Position numbers and translations under genes: made by a program. A DNA stretch of 64,000 bases from Flavobacterium album (GTDB taxonomy: Bacteria; Bacteroidota; Bacteroidia; Flavobacteriales; Flavobacteriaceae), in contig NZ_CP029186.1 in NCBI RefSeq assembly GCF_003096035.1, forward strand, positions 1,191,001 through 1,255,000. Reading direction: 5' to 3'. This document shows, piece after piece, positions 8,759 through 18,899 of the stretch. The notes beneath the pieces are model-generated. The model saw only the letters and a program-made list of their open reading frames with translations, searched no databases and had not been told where the DNA came from. The number at the start of each line of letters is the position of its first letter. Within the stretch, counting starts at the first letter, position 1.

Positions 8759-9331
8759 TTATTTGCTCACAAAACTTTTCACGAGTTCATACGCCTCCTG
8801 TTTGGCAACATCCAGATCGTAATTCTTTATTACAATATCAAACTGCGGTGCTGTGGCCAGTTCTACCGATGCCTTCGCAATGCGCATGTTTATCTTGTCG
8901 TCACTTTCGGTAGAACGTTTCTTGAGGCGTATCTTCAGCTCGTCAATGCTGGGGGGCTTTACGAAAACTGCAAGCGTTTCTTCGGGGAATTTCTTTTTGA
9001 TGCGCAATCCTCCGGCCACATCGATGTCGAATATCACGTTCTTGCCTTTCGCCCAGATGCGCTCTACTTCGCTTTTCAGCGTGCCGTAAAAGTTATCACG
9101 GTACACCTCTTCCCATTCCACAAAATCTTCGGCTTTGATGTGCTGCTTAAATTCATGCAGCGATATGAAGTAATAATCTTTCCCGTCCCTTTCACCCTCG
9201 CGCGGTTCGCGCGTTGCTGCGGAAACCGAGAATTCCAGGTTCAGTTCCGGTTGTGCCAGCAGGTGCCTGACTATGGTTGTCTTACCCGACCCGGAAGGAG
9301 CCGAGAATACTAATAATTTGCCTTTATTCAT
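8759..9331 (-). CDS. gmk: guanylate kinase
   Basis: The 190-residue cytoplasmic enzyme phosphorylates GMP to GDP. The P-loop APSGSGKTT is at about residues 10-18, and the GMP-binding region VSAATREPREGERDGKDYYF is intact. It lies 45 bases after yicC and one base before nadD in a common bacterial gene order (yicC-gmk, with nadD in many Bacteroidota). Confidence 0.96.
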   Translation of the reverse strand: MNKGKLLVFSAPSGSGKTTIVRHLLAQPELNLEFSVSAATREPREGERDGKDYYFISLHEFKQHIKAEDFVEWEEVYRDNFYGTLKSEVERIWAKGKNVIFDIDVAGGLRIKKKFPEETLAVFVKPPSIDELKIRLKKRSTESDDKINMRIAKASVELATAPQFDIVIKNYDLDVAKQEAYELVKSFVSK

Positions 9332-9376
9332 TAATCGTTGTGTTGTCGTTTGTTATTGGGATTTGGAGCCTGGAAT

Positions 9377-10237
9377 TTAAAGAACGTTCAAGACCTGTTC
9401 TTTTATTTTCTCCAGCTCATCCTTCATCTGTACTACCAGCTTCTGCATTTTGGCGTGGTTGGATTTGGAGCCCATGGTGTTTATCTCACGTCCCATTTCC
9501 TGGGTGATGAATCCCAGCTTACGGCCGTTGGCCTCGGTGCCGGCAATGGTTTCTATAAAATAGTTCAAGTGGTTCTCGAGCCTTACTTTCTCTTCGGTGA
9601 TGTCCATTTTTTCGAGATAGTAAATAAGCTCCTGCTCAAAACGGTTCTCATCTACATTTACTTTCAGTTCCTCAATAGAGGCGTGAAGCCTGGTCTTTAC
9701 AGTTTGAAGCCTCTCGCCGTCAAGCGCTACGGTTTCGTTCATTAAAGAAAGGATATTGGATATCCTTATCAGGAATTCCTTTTCCAGCGATACGCCTTCG
9801 GTCACCCTGAAGTCATGGATGTTGTCAAGCGCCTGTGTGATAACGCCCTGTATATTGCCCCACTCATTCTCATCGATTTCCTCGCGCTCCGTTTTCAGGG
9901 CATCGGGCATGCGAACCGCCATTTTCATCAGCTCCGTTTCATCGGCATTGGGAATCACCTCTTTCATTTGCTGGATGTATGATCTTACGATGGGCGCATT
10001 TATTTTAGCAGAAGTCTCTTCCCCTGTAACTTCAACAAAAAGTGAGAAGTCTATTTTGCCGCGTTCCAGCTTTTGTGCGATCTGGTTACGAAGGCCCAAT
10101 TCCATCTCACGGAATACGGATGGCATGCGCACGTTCAGGTCGAGCCCTTTGCTGTTCAGCGATTTTACCTCTACCGTTATTTTTTTGTTGGCCAGCTGCA
10201 GGGAAGCCTTACCAAAGCCTGTCATCGATTGTATCAT
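9377..10237 (-). CDS. yicC: YicC/YloC family endoribonuclease
   Basis: The 286-residue protein has the diagnostic N-terminus MTGFGKASL and a C-terminal DUF1732 segment (FITQEMGREINTMGSKSN). Members in Escherichia coli and Bacillus are endoribonucleases acting on small RNAs and mRNA; earlier annotations called them stress-induced proteins. Length is typical. It is the first gene of the yicC-gmk-nadD operon, so RNA turnover, GMP kinase and NAD synthesis are co-transcribed here. Confidence 0.93.
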   Translation of the reverse strand: MIQSMTGFGKASLQLANKKITVEVKSLNSKGLDLNVRMPSVFREMELGLRNQIAQKLERGKIDFSLFVEVTGEETSAKINAPIVRSYIQQMKEVIPNADETELMKMAVRMPDALKTEREEIDENEWGNIQGVITQALDNIHDFRVTEGVSLEKEFLIRISNILSLMNETVALDGERLQTVKTRLHASIEELKVNVDENRFEQELIYYLEKMDITEEKVRLENHLNYFIETIAGTEANGRKLGFITQEMGREINTMGSKSNHAKMQKLVVQMKDELEKIKEQVLNVL

Positions 10238-10304
10238 GCAAAAAATTTAAAGCCGTAAAGTTAATAAAAATAATGGAGAGCGAGTCATTGCCAGATTTTT
10301 AACA

Positions 10305-11198
10305 TCAGGCAGATTTGCTTTTCCCCGTCATCGTAACCAGATAAACACCCGTAAATATAAAGAGTGCCGAAAGTATTTTAACAAGGCTCAGTTCGTCCTT
10401 GCCAAGGGAGATGGAGAACACTGTCGCAAAAAACGGCTGGAGGTAAATGAACACGGCAACGGTAGTAGGCTTTAGCTGTTTCATAGAAAGCAGGTTGAGC
10501 AGGTAGGTAAGAAACGTTGAGAATACAACTACAAAAGCAATTTTGATAATGATGTGCTGCGGCATAGCGGCAAGGCCGACTTCCGAGAGCTGTTCCCACC
10601 CGAAAGGCAGTACCATGATAAACCCGAACAGGTAAATGTATTTCACGAAAGTGAAGGGATTGTATTTGTCCATCAGCTTTTTCACGAGGATCAGGTACAG
10701 GCCGTAAGACACCGCGTTGACAAATACCAGGAAATTGCCCCATAAGGCATTCCCGCTGCTATTAACGGTCTTTCCGTAAAGGATCAGTACAACAGTCCCT
10801 GCAAGCCCAAGAGCGATGCCCAATGCCTTTTTGCCAGCTATTCTTTCCTTAATGATGATGGACGAAAGTACGAGCACGATCATGGGTGTAGTAACCATCA
10901 ATACCGATGCCATGATGGGGGAGGTGAGGCTGAGCCCCTGAAAGAACGTAAGCATATTGAGCGCCACGCCAAAAAGTGCAGCCGCGGCGATACGCGGAAA
11001 ATCACCTATGGCAATTTTCTCTTTAGGCGTAAAGAAGGCACACAGCCAGAAGAGCAATGCCGACCCGCCAACACGCAACACAATAAACCCGAAAGGTTTT
11101 ATATAAGCCGGCATCACATCTTTGGCAATGGTAAATGTCACACCGTAAATTATGGATACCAATGTCGCGGCTATAAGGGCAAGGTTACGCTTTCCCAT
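10305..11198 (-). CDS. EamA/DMT family transporter
   Basis: The 297-residue integral membrane protein has about ten hydrophobic helices arranged as two EamA repeats, as in the drug/metabolite transporter superfamily (RhaT/YdcZ-like). Conserved features include the N-terminal segment VSIIYGVTFTIAKDVMP and a second repeat beginning near LWGNFLVFVNAVSYG. Such proteins export amino acids, nucleobases or other small metabolites; the substrate is unknown. Its ATG overlaps the stop of the upstream ArsC-like gene (TAATG), so both are translated from one transcript. Confidence 0.87.
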   Translation of the reverse strand: MGKRNLALIAATLVSIIYGVTFTIAKDVMPAYIKPFGFIVLRVGGSALLFWLCAFFTPKEKIAIGDFPRIAAAALFGVALNMLTFFQGLSLTSPIMASVLMVTTPMIVLVLSSIIIKERIAGKKALGIALGLAGTVVLILYGKTVNSSGNALWGNFLVFVNAVSYGLYLILVKKLMDKYNPFTFVKYIYLFGFIMVLPFGWEQLSEVGLAAMPQHIIIKIAFVVVFSTFLTYLLNLLSMKQLKPTTVAVFIYLQPFFATVFSISLGKDELSLVKILSALFIFTGVYLVTMTGKSKSA

Positions 11199-11548
11199 TA
11201 GCTAAGGTGCGCGATCGCAGCTTCCACCACCTTTTTATTGTTACCTACAAATATGCTGTCGCCATCCACGATCACCGGGCGGCTCAAAAACGTGTAATGT
11301 TCCATTATGTAGTTTTTATAGTCGGCTTCGGTAAGCTGCATGTCTTTCATGCCGCGCTCTTTGTAAAGGGTTGCCTTACGGCTAAACAGGGCTTCGTAGC
11401 TCCCGGCAAGGCGGTGCATTTCTTCAAGCTCTTCACTTGTTATCGGGTCCGATTTTATTTCACGCAGTGTAAAGCCTTCTTTATGGGGAAGCGACGCCAG
11501 TATTTTCCGACAGGTATCGCAGGTCTTGAGGTAGAATATTTTTTTCAT
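11198..11548 (-). CDS. ArsC/Spx-family thioredoxin-fold protein
   Basis: The start is placed at the ATG at 11548 (MKKIFYLKTCDTCRK). A longer reading from 11584 would run through a palindromic repeat and is rejected. The 116-residue product has a CxxC pair (Cys10 and Cys13) on the first strand-helix turn and the RPVIVDG segment typical of the ArsC/YffB/Spx family. It may be a glutaredoxin-dependent arsenate reductase-like enzyme or a thiol-disulfide protein. There are no other ars genes nearby, so an arsenic role is doubtful. It forms an overlapping pair with the DMT transporter. Confidence 0.82.
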   Translation of the reverse strand: MKKIFYLKTCDTCRKILASLPHKEGFTLREIKSDPITSEELEEMHRLAGSYEALFSRKATLYKERGMKDMQLTEADYKNYIMEHYTFLSRPVIVDGDSIFVGNNKKVVEAAIAHLS

Positions 11549-11576
11549 GGCGTAAAAGTAAATGTTTTTTATGGCA

Positions 11577-11607
11577 GACCCCAAAGGTTTTCAAAACCTT
11601 TGGGGTC
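11577..11607. repeat. perfect 31-base palindrome
   Basis: Arms GACCCCAAAGGTTTT (11577-11591) and AAAACCTTTGGGGTC (11593-11607) are fully complementary around a single central base. It lies between the divergent ArsC-like gene and DinB gene and belongs to the same family as the imperfect palindrome at 754-785. As a hairpin it could also act as a terminator. Confidence 0.7.
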
Positions 11608-11671
11608 TTTAATCGCTGTAAAACATAATTAAAAATCCTTTATATTTATACCTCAAACAATACAGACAAAA

Positions 11672-12127
11672 ATGGAAAACGAATTCAGGATCACCCGCAC
11701 TAGCAGGGAAATTTACGACCGCTTTTTTGATAACTATTCGCTGGAACAGCTAAATAAAATTCCACCAGGCTTCAACAATAACCTTATCTGGAACATCGGC
11801 CACATTATCGTTTCACAGCAGATCATGATCTATGGCGGAGCAGGACTTACACTAATGGTAAGCGATGAGCTTGCAGGCAAATACACCCGCGGCACAAAAC
11901 CGGAGTTCGACCTCACTCAAAAGGAAGTCGATGAGATAAGGTCGCTGCTGTACTCACCTGTCGTAAGGACAGAGGAGGATTATTACAATAGGGTATTTAC
12001 AACGTTTACTGAAAGGAAAACCCAGCTGGGCTTTACGTTGTCAACAGTTGAAGATGCTATTGCCTTTAATAATTACCATGAAGGTATCCATTTGGGGATG
12101 ATGATGTCTATCCGCAAATTTCTTTAA
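11672..12127 (+). CDS. DinB superfamily protein
   Basis: The 151-residue protein matches the four-helix DinB/YfiT fold. Metal-binding-type histidines are seen in the segment NIGHIIVSQQ and in the C-terminal NNYHEGIHLGMM. Members of this superfamily include thiol transferases (bacillithiol, mycothiol) and proteins of unknown role induced by DNA damage. Which applies here cannot be decided. It is a single gene flanked by repeats on both sides. Confidence 0.85.
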   Translation: MENEFRITRTSREIYDRFFDNYSLEQLNKIPPGFNNNLIWNIGHIIVSQQIMIYGGAGLTLMVSDELAGKYTRGTKPEFDLTQKEVDEIRSLLYSPVVRTEEDYYNRVFTTFTERKTQLGFTLSTVEDAIAFNNYHEGIHLGMMMSIRKFL

Positions 12128-12134
12128 AGTTATA

Positions 12135-12200
12135 GAGTTCCGGGTTTCGGGTTGCTCATAGTGACGCAAAACTCGGAACTCGGAACTCGAAACCCTGAAC
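12135..12200. repeat. imperfect inverted repeat between convergent genes
   Basis: GAGTTCCGGGTTTCGGGTTG (12135-12154) faces CGGAACTCGAAACCCTGAAC (12181-12200), with most positions complementary. The right arm ends on the first base of the stop codon of the DUF3298 gene. Confidence 0.5.
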
Positions 12201-12990
12201 TATTGAACCTTTAAAAATTGCTCCACCTCGCTATACGGGAAAACCAGTTCTTTCGCCCCGTCGGCAAAAGATGATATTTCTACAGGGTTGTACAGCAGCA
12301 GCAATCCGTTATCGGTATAAAAGATATTTTGTGGCAGCGTAAAAACATTTTTGTCGAACATCATGCCCGTACTGTTGATAGGCTTTTCTTCCGGAATATT
12401 GAATTTTTTACGGAATGACTTTTCAGCATACGCGGTAAGCCCTTTTTCATCTTTCAGGATATCCGACCGCTTTAGGGTTTGCCCAGTTTTAGCATCGATT
12501 ATGACCGACCTGTTGCCTTCGTAGCCATGTGCCCCGCCGGTATACATAAAGTTGTTTACCTTAAAGTTGATAAGGTTATCGCTCTGGTATTCTTTTGTGG
12601 TTTTAATTTTAGCTTCCCAGCTGTTTTCTGCCTCTTCAGGGAATTTTTTAGCCAGATCATCATACGATTTTATGAACGAAGCCGTCAGCTCCTCATAATT
12701 CTTCGAATTGGTAGGCTTTTCGCCAAAGTAAACTATGCTCCTTGCTACCCTGAACAGCGATTGGTTGATGCTGTCGGCTACTTCGGGATTGCCATTGGCT
12801 GCTTCCTGCACTTTAATATCCACATAAGTACATTCCTTTTTGCAGATCGTGCTTTTTTTAGAATAGGTTTTGGGTTCAAAACTCAGGGTTGCAGGCGCTT
12901 GAGGCGATTCTGTAACGGTGGTTTCTTCCTTCTCTTTTTACATCCGGCCAGTAAAAATAAGCCAAGTGCCAGGGTTAAATAGCGTTTCAT
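12200..12990 (-). pseudogene. DUF4163/DUF3298 lipoprotein with a one-base frameshift
   Basis: The open frame from 12823 to 12200 encodes a DUF3298-type C-terminal domain (TGGAHGYEGN, then DAKTGQTLKRSDI). Its upstream part lies in another frame. From the ATG at 12990 the sequence reads MKRYLTLALGLFLLAGC, a classic lipoprotein signal and lipobox. At the run of five T (12935-12939; AAAAA on the coding strand) the frame is lost and a stop follows 19 codons later. With one extra A the reading becomes CKKEKEETTVTES and continues in frame into the domain, giving a protein of about 263 residues. It could be a sequencing error in a homopolymer, a real mutation or a slippage site. Related proteins are periplasmic or outer membrane lipoproteins of unknown role (RsiV-like fold). 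Confidence 0.75.
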
Positions 12991-13029
12991 ATAGCAAAGT
13001 GTTATTCTTTTACAAAAGGTTGTGCTGCC

Positions 13030-13063
13030 TTGTTACACAGATAACCATTTTACAGTAAATTTG
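13030..13063 (+). promoter_or_regulatory. promoter of the cystathionine gamma-synthase-type gene
   Basis: TAAATTTG at 13056-13063 matches the Bacteroidota -7 element. A TTG at 13030-13032 is a possible -33 element with a 23-base spacer, slightly long. The predicted transcription start near 13070 rules out the upstream start codon at 13022 and supports the ATG at 13097. Confidence 0.5.
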
Positions 13064-13096
13064 CCTAAATTATTTGACAAACAAACTACACATTAT

Positions 13097-14239
13097 ATGA
13101 AATTTAACACCAAAACCATACACGGCGGTCAGCACCACGACCCATCTACCGGGGCGGTAATGCCACCGGTGTACCAGACATCAACCTTTGTACAATCGAG
13201 TCCCGGAGTCCACAGCGGTTACGAATACAGCCGTGCGGCCAACCCTACGCGTACTGCCCTTGAGAACGCCTTGGCGAGCATCGAAAATGGTGCGCGTGCC
13301 CTGGCATTCTCATCCGGACTTGCAGCGACCGACTGTGTACTGCGTATGCTGAAGGCAGGAGATGAGGTTATTGCTATGGACGACCTGTATGGCGGTACCT
13401 ACCGCATGTTTACAAGGGTGTACAAAGACAGCGGCATCAAATTTCATTTTGTCGATATGAACGACCTTGAAAAGTTCAGTTCGCTATTCAACGAAAATAC
13501 AAAGCTGGTTTGGGCCGAAACGCCAACCAACCCGCTGATGAAGCTTGCCGATATTGAAGCGGTAGCCAAAATATGCAAGGAGAAAAAAGTGCTTTTTGCG
13601 GTAGATAATACTTTCGCGACGCCGTACCTTCAGCGTCCGTTAGACCTTGGCGCTGATATCGTGATGCATTCGGCTACCAAATACCTGGGGGGACACAGCG
13701 ATGTTATTGCCGGAGCCCTGATCATGAAAGATGCCGAACTGGGCGAGCAGATGCACTTCCTGCAGTTTGCTACAGGGGCAACTCTTGGGCCGCAGGATTC
13801 GTACCTTGTACTTCGCGGTATAAAAACATTGCACTTAAGGATGCAGCGCCATTGCGAGAACGGACAGAAAGTAGCCGAATACCTGATCAAAAACCCGAAG
13901 ATAAAAGCAGTGTATTACCCTGGCCTTGAGAGCCACCCGTTCCATGCGCTTGCCAAAAGGCAGATGCAGGGCGGTTTTGGAGGAATGGTTTCCTTTACAT
14001 TCACATCGGGCGAAAAAGCAGAGGCCATCAAATTCCTTGAAAACCTTAAAGTATTTACCCTGGCCGAATCACTGGGCGGTGTTGAGTCTTTGGCCAACCA
14101 TCCTGCCCTGATGACGCATGCGTCCATACCGGAAGACAAACGTAAGGAGATCGGTATCAGCGACGACCTGGTGCGCCTGAGTGTAGGTATTGAGGATGCG
14201 GAGGATCTGATAGCGGATATTGAGCAGGCTTTAGGATAG
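13097..14239 (+). CDS. cystathionine gamma-synthase/gamma-lyase family PLP enzyme
   Basis: The 380-residue protein belongs to the Cys/Met metabolism PLP-dependent family. The N-terminal PPVYQTSTF and YEYSRAANPTR form the substrate and cofactor loop. The Schiff-base lysine is in HSATKYLGGHSD near residue 198, and the C-terminal ESLGGVESLANHPALMTHASI is intact. It acts in transsulfuration between cysteine, cystathionine and homocysteine. Sequence alone does not separate synthase (MetB) from gamma-lyase (Mgl/CGL) activity. The ATG at 13097 is chosen because a -7 promoter element lies between it and the earlier in-frame start. Confidence 0.9.
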   Translation: MKFNTKTIHGGQHHDPSTGAVMPPVYQTSTFVQSSPGVHSGYEYSRAANPTRTALENALASIENGARALAFSSGLAATDCVLRMLKAGDEVIAMDDLYGGTYRMFTRVYKDSGIKFHFVDMNDLEKFSSLFNENTKLVWAETPTNPLMKLADIEAVAKICKEKKVLFAVDNTFATPYLQRPLDLGADIVMHSATKYLGGHSDVIAGALIMKDAELGEQMHFLQFATGATLGPQDSYLVLRGIKTLHLRMQRHCENGQKVAEYLIKNPKIKAVYYPGLESHPFHALAKRQMQGGFGGMVSFTFTSGEKAEAIKFLENLKVFTLAESLGGVESLANHPALMTHASIPEDKRKEIGISDDLVRLSVGIEDAEDLIADIEQALG

Positions 14240-14240
14240 T

Positions 14241-14332
14241 GGATTTGTTGATTCGTGGACCTGCCTACCGCAGGCAGGTTTGGTTATTCGGCTGTAGCTC
14301 AAAACAAAACCACATCCACGAATCACCAGATT
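14241..14332. repeat. inverted-repeat element with CCTGCC/GGCAGG core
   Basis: GGATTTGTTGATTCGTGGA (14241-14259) faces TCCACGAATCACCAGATT (14315-14332), and immediately inside lies the palindrome CCTGCCTACCGCAGGCAGG (14260-14278). The same core occurs at 8136-8156. It sits just after the stop codon of the PLP enzyme. Confidence 0.55.
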
Positions 14333-14383
14333 AACCTTTTAACAAATTACCGCATCCCCACATGACCAAATAAACAAAAAATG

Positions 14384-14391
14384 TATATTTG
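14384..14391 (+). promoter_or_regulatory. -7 element upstream of gdhA
   Basis: TATATTTG matches TAnnTTTG. The start codon at 14439 is 47 bases downstream. No clear -33 TTTG is seen. Confidence 0.45.
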
Positions 14392-14435
14392 CCGAAATTT
14401 TACGCAAACGTTTTCTTAAAACCTAATATCTTTAA

Positions 14436-15782
<1,347 letters not shown>

Positions 15783-15802
15783 ATTTCCTTTAAAGAATAT
15801 TG

Positions 15803-15830
15803 AGCCTCTGCAAATGCAGGGGCTTTTTTT
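15803..15830 (+). terminator. intrinsic terminator of gdhA
   Basis: AGCCTCTGCA pairs with TGCAGGGGCT (one G-U) across a two-base loop and is followed by a run of seven T. Confidence 0.85.
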
Positions 15831-15870
15831 ATGCCCTTTATACAAAAATGACTATAATTGCGTTTTAGCT

Positions 15871-15878
15871 TATATTTG
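15871..15878 (+). promoter_or_regulatory. -7 element upstream of porZ
   Basis: TATATTTG matches the Bacteroidota -7 consensus, 18 bases before the ATG at 15896, which would give a very short leader. No -33 element is clear. Confidence 0.4.
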
Positions 15879-15895
15879 CGCAAATAATTGCTTTG

Positions 15896-18169
15896 ATGAA
15901 AAGAGTTCTCCTGTTATTGTCCCTACTGTTTTCTATTGTTTCCATCGGCCAGGGCAACCAGCTGTGGGGCAGCTACTATTCCTATAACAACGTCCAGGAC
16001 ATTACCGAATCGAACAACAGGGTATTTGCGGCATCGGAGAGCGCTATGTTTACCAAAAATGTAGCGACCAATGAAATTAAGACAATAACCTCGGTAGATG
16101 GCCTTAAAGCAGAAACAATAACCGCAATACATCACAGCCCCACATACGGCAAAACGCTTGTAGGCAACGCCAACGGTTTATTGCTGGTAGTGAACAATGA
16201 TTTTTCTGTGCTCAACAGAATCGCTATCGTGCAGGAAACTACCATACCGGCTGCCAAAAAGAAAATCAACCATATTTATGAATATGAAGGGAAAGCATAT
16301 ATTTCCTGTGATTTTGGAATAGCAGTATTTAACTTGGCCACACTGGAGTTTGGCGACACCTACTATTTAGGCCCGAGCGGCGCTGAAATTTCGGTAAGGC
16401 AGGCGACAATATATAATGGATATATGTATGCAGCCACTAATGAAAGCGGGCTAAGGCGTGCCACATTTCCCAATCCGAACCTGAATGATTTCAGCCAGTG
16501 GACCCAAGTCTTCGGAGGTGCCTGGTCGGCCGCACTCACTTATTCCGGTAGTTTTTTTGGATTTGCTAACGGAACTCTATACAAACCCGACCTGCAAAAT
16601 AATATCCCGTATGGATTTGACGTTTTTCCTTCTGAGATGGTCGACCTCAGGGAAGCGAACGGATACATGGTAGCTACCTGCTCCAATCGGATAAATGTTT
16701 ATAATGATGCATTGGTGCGGGTATTCCAGCTTAACCTTATACCCGGAGAAAATGTTACTTTTACCTGCGCGACTATTGTTGGCGGCGATATTTTTATCGG
16801 GACAAAGGAAAAGGGAGTATTTTCCATTCCTATGACCAATCTCTCCGCTGTTACCAATATAACTCCGGATGGGCCTCTGATGAGCAGTATTTTTTCGCTG
16901 GATAAGACGCCTAATAATTTATGGGCAGTGTATGGAGGGTATTCTGCGACCTATAATCCATTCCCGCTAAAGTACTATGGCATTAGCAAGTTTTCAAGTA
17001 CTGGCTGGACACATATTCCTAATGATGATTTATTTGACGCAGCATCAATATCTGACATAATTGCCAACCCAAATAACGAAAATATTGTTTTTGCAGCATC
17101 TTTTCATGATGGACTTATTAAAATAGAAAATGATGTCCCTGTGGCAATCTATGATGAAAGCCCCGCTATACCCAATGGGCCGGAACCTATTTCCAGTTCG
17201 GATATAAGTGTGAGGATAAACAGCCTCGCTTTTGACAAGTCGGGGAATTTATGGATGACCAATTCACTTGCACATAATGCAATTAAAAGGTATAGTCCTG
17301 GCAATGACCAATGGGCCTCATTTAATATATTTGAAGCAATTGGCGCCGATAATTTTGCCAAAATGGCTATTGACAGGAACAATACAAAATGGATTCCGAC
17401 AAATCATAATGGCGTGTTGGCGTTTAATGAAAACCTGAACAATAAGTCTATTATCATAAAAGGACAGGAAAACCTTCCTAATGATAATGTAAAGTGCGTG
17501 GCTATTGATAACAATAACCGCTTGTGGATAGGGACAATAACCGGCCTGCGTGTGGTTTCGAGCATAGAGCGCTTTATGACTGAAGACGAACTGACGGCCA
17601 ACCCGATTATTATCCTGGAAGACGGGCTCGCACAGGAACTGATGTACGAGCAAACGATCACCGATATTGTTGTTGACGGCGCTAACAACAAATGGATTGG
17701 TACAGCGGGTGCAGGGGCGTTCCTGGTGACGCCGGATGGGCAGGGTACGCTCTTTCATTTTACAAAAGAAAATTCACCGCTGCCCAGCAATAACATAAAC
17801 GATATTGAGATCGACTCTGCAACGGGAGAAGTGTTCTTTGCCACCGACAGGGGAATGGTTTCCTACAAAGGCACCTCTACCGCAGCGGCTGGCGACCTGA
17901 GCAAGGTATATGTGTTCCCGAATCCTGTTCGTCCCAATTTTGACGGCGACGTAAATATCAGCGGGCTTGTAGATAAAGCGAATATCAAGATAACCGATAT
18001 AGAGGGCAACCTGGTATATGAAACCACTTCCGAAGGCGGTACGGTATTATGGGATACCCGTGCTTTTGGAAAGTATAAGGTGGCTACGGGCGTTTACATG
18101 ATCTTCATTTCGTCAGAAGACGGTACCGAGACCAAAGTAAAAAAGGTAATGATCATCAGGGGAGAATAG
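15896..18169 (+). CDS. porZ: PorZ-like beta-propeller protein, type IX secretion system
   Basis: The 757-residue exported protein has a signal peptide (MKRVLLLLSLLFSIVSIGQ), an N-terminal half starting with LWGSYYSYNNVQDI, and repeated blades of the two-component-regulator propeller type (for example NNRLWIGTITGLRV and NNKWIGTAGAGAF). The C-terminal T9SS sorting domain starts near VYVFPNPV and ends KVKKVMIIRG. This layout and the position directly before recO match PorZ of Bacteroidota, a surface component of the T9SS attachment complex that delivers anionic lipopolysaccharide to cargo. A generic T9SS-exported propeller protein is the alternative. The start is the ATG at 15896 rather than the TTG one codon upstream. 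Confidence 0.8.
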   Translation: MKRVLLLLSLLFSIVSIGQGNQLWGSYYSYNNVQDITESNNRVFAASESAMFTKNVATNEIKTITSVDGLKAETITAIHHSPTYGKTLVGNANGLLLVVNNDFSVLNRIAIVQETTIPAAKKKINHIYEYEGKAYISCDFGIAVFNLATLEFGDTYYLGPSGAEISVRQATIYNGYMYAATNESGLRRATFPNPNLNDFSQWTQVFGGAWSAALTYSGSFFGFANGTLYKPDLQNNIPYGFDVFPSEMVDLREANGYMVATCSNRINVYNDALVRVFQLNLIPGENVTFTCATIVGGDIFIGTKEKGVFSIPMTNLSAVTNITPDGPLMSSIFSLDKTPNNLWAVYGGYSATYNPFPLKYYGISKFSSTGWTHIPNDDLFDAASISDIIANPNNENIVFAASFHDGLIKIENDVPVAIYDESPAIPNGPEPISSSDISVRINSLAFDKSGNLWMTNSLAHNAIKRYSPGNDQWASFNIFEAIGADNFAKMAIDRNNTKWIPTNHNGVLAFNENLNNKSIIIKGQENLPNDNVKCVAIDNNNRLWIGTITGLRVVSSIERFMTEDELTANPIIILEDGLAQELMYEQTITDIVVDGANNKWIGTAGAGAFLVTPDGQGTLFHFTKENSPLPSNNINDIEIDSATGEVFFATDRGMVSYKGTSTAAAGDLSKVYVFPNPVRPNFDGDVNISGLVDKANIKITDIEGNLVYETTSEGGTVLWDTRAFGKYKVATGVYMIFISSEDGTETKVKKVMIIRGE

Positions 18170-18179
18170 CCAAACGACA

Positions 18180-18890
18180 ATGTTAGTAAAAACGAAAGCG
18201 ATAGTCATCAGTTCCCTGCGCTACCAGGAAAAAAGCCTTATCGTGAAGTGTTTCACTGAATCTGACGGGCTGAAATCCTACTATGTGAGGGATGCTTTTT
18301 CATCTAAAAAGAACGCCCAGAAAACAGTCTATTTCCAGCCCCTCAGCCTCCTTGAGATAGAAGCAGTGCATAAAAACAAGGGCACACTGGAATACTTCAA
18401 AGAGGTAAGGCTGGCACATCCTTATTTTTCTATCAACAAAGATATCGTTAAAACAACAATAGCTATTTTCCTTTCAGAAATGCTGCATCACAGCATTAAG
18501 GAGGAGGAAAAGAATCAAAACCTGTATTCCTTTCTCGAAACGGCAATGCTCTGGCTCGACAGCCATGACAATGCTGCCAATTTCCATTTGGTACTGCTCC
18601 TGGAGATAACCAAATTCCTGGGTTTTTATCCTGAACGCAACGACATGCTTCCGTTCTTTGAGATGACCGAAGGTGTATTTTCGCCTTACCATGGCATCAG
18701 CTGCCTAACAGAAGAAGAAACGGCATTGCTGCGTACCCTGATGGGGCTGAAATTCGATAACAGCGGCAAAGCTTTCCACGTAACGGAAAGGCAGGCACTG
18801 CTGAAGATACTGCTGGATTATTATGCGCTCCACCTCGAAGGGTTCAGGAGGCCGAATTCGGTTGAGGTTTTAAGGGAGGTTTTTAGTTAG
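18180..18890 (+). CDS. recO: DNA repair protein RecO
   Basis: The 236-residue protein has the N-terminal OB-fold opening KTKAIVISSLRYQEKSLIVKC and a helical C-terminal domain typical of RecO. It mediates RecA loading on SSB-coated single-stranded DNA and annealing in the RecFOR pathway. It starts 10 bases after porZ and is probably co-transcribed with it. The zinc-finger cysteines present in some RecO proteins are not seen. Confidence 0.9.
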   Translation: MLVKTKAIVISSLRYQEKSLIVKCFTESDGLKSYYVRDAFSSKKNAQKTVYFQPLSLLEIEAVHKNKGTLEYFKEVRLAHPYFSINKDIVKTTIAIFLSEMLHHSIKEEEKNQNLYSFLETAMLWLDSHDNAANFHLVLLLEITKFLGFYPERNDMLPFFEMTEGVFSPYHGISCLTEEETALLRTLMGLKFDNSGKAFHVTERQALLKILLDYYALHLEGFRRPNSVEVLREVFS

Positions 18891-18899
18891 AAGGAAGCG

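Noticed and set aside
11198..11548. arsenic resistance operon (arsC plus transporter)
   Set aside because: The adjacent transporter is EamA/DMT type, not ArsB or Acr3, and no ArsR is present.
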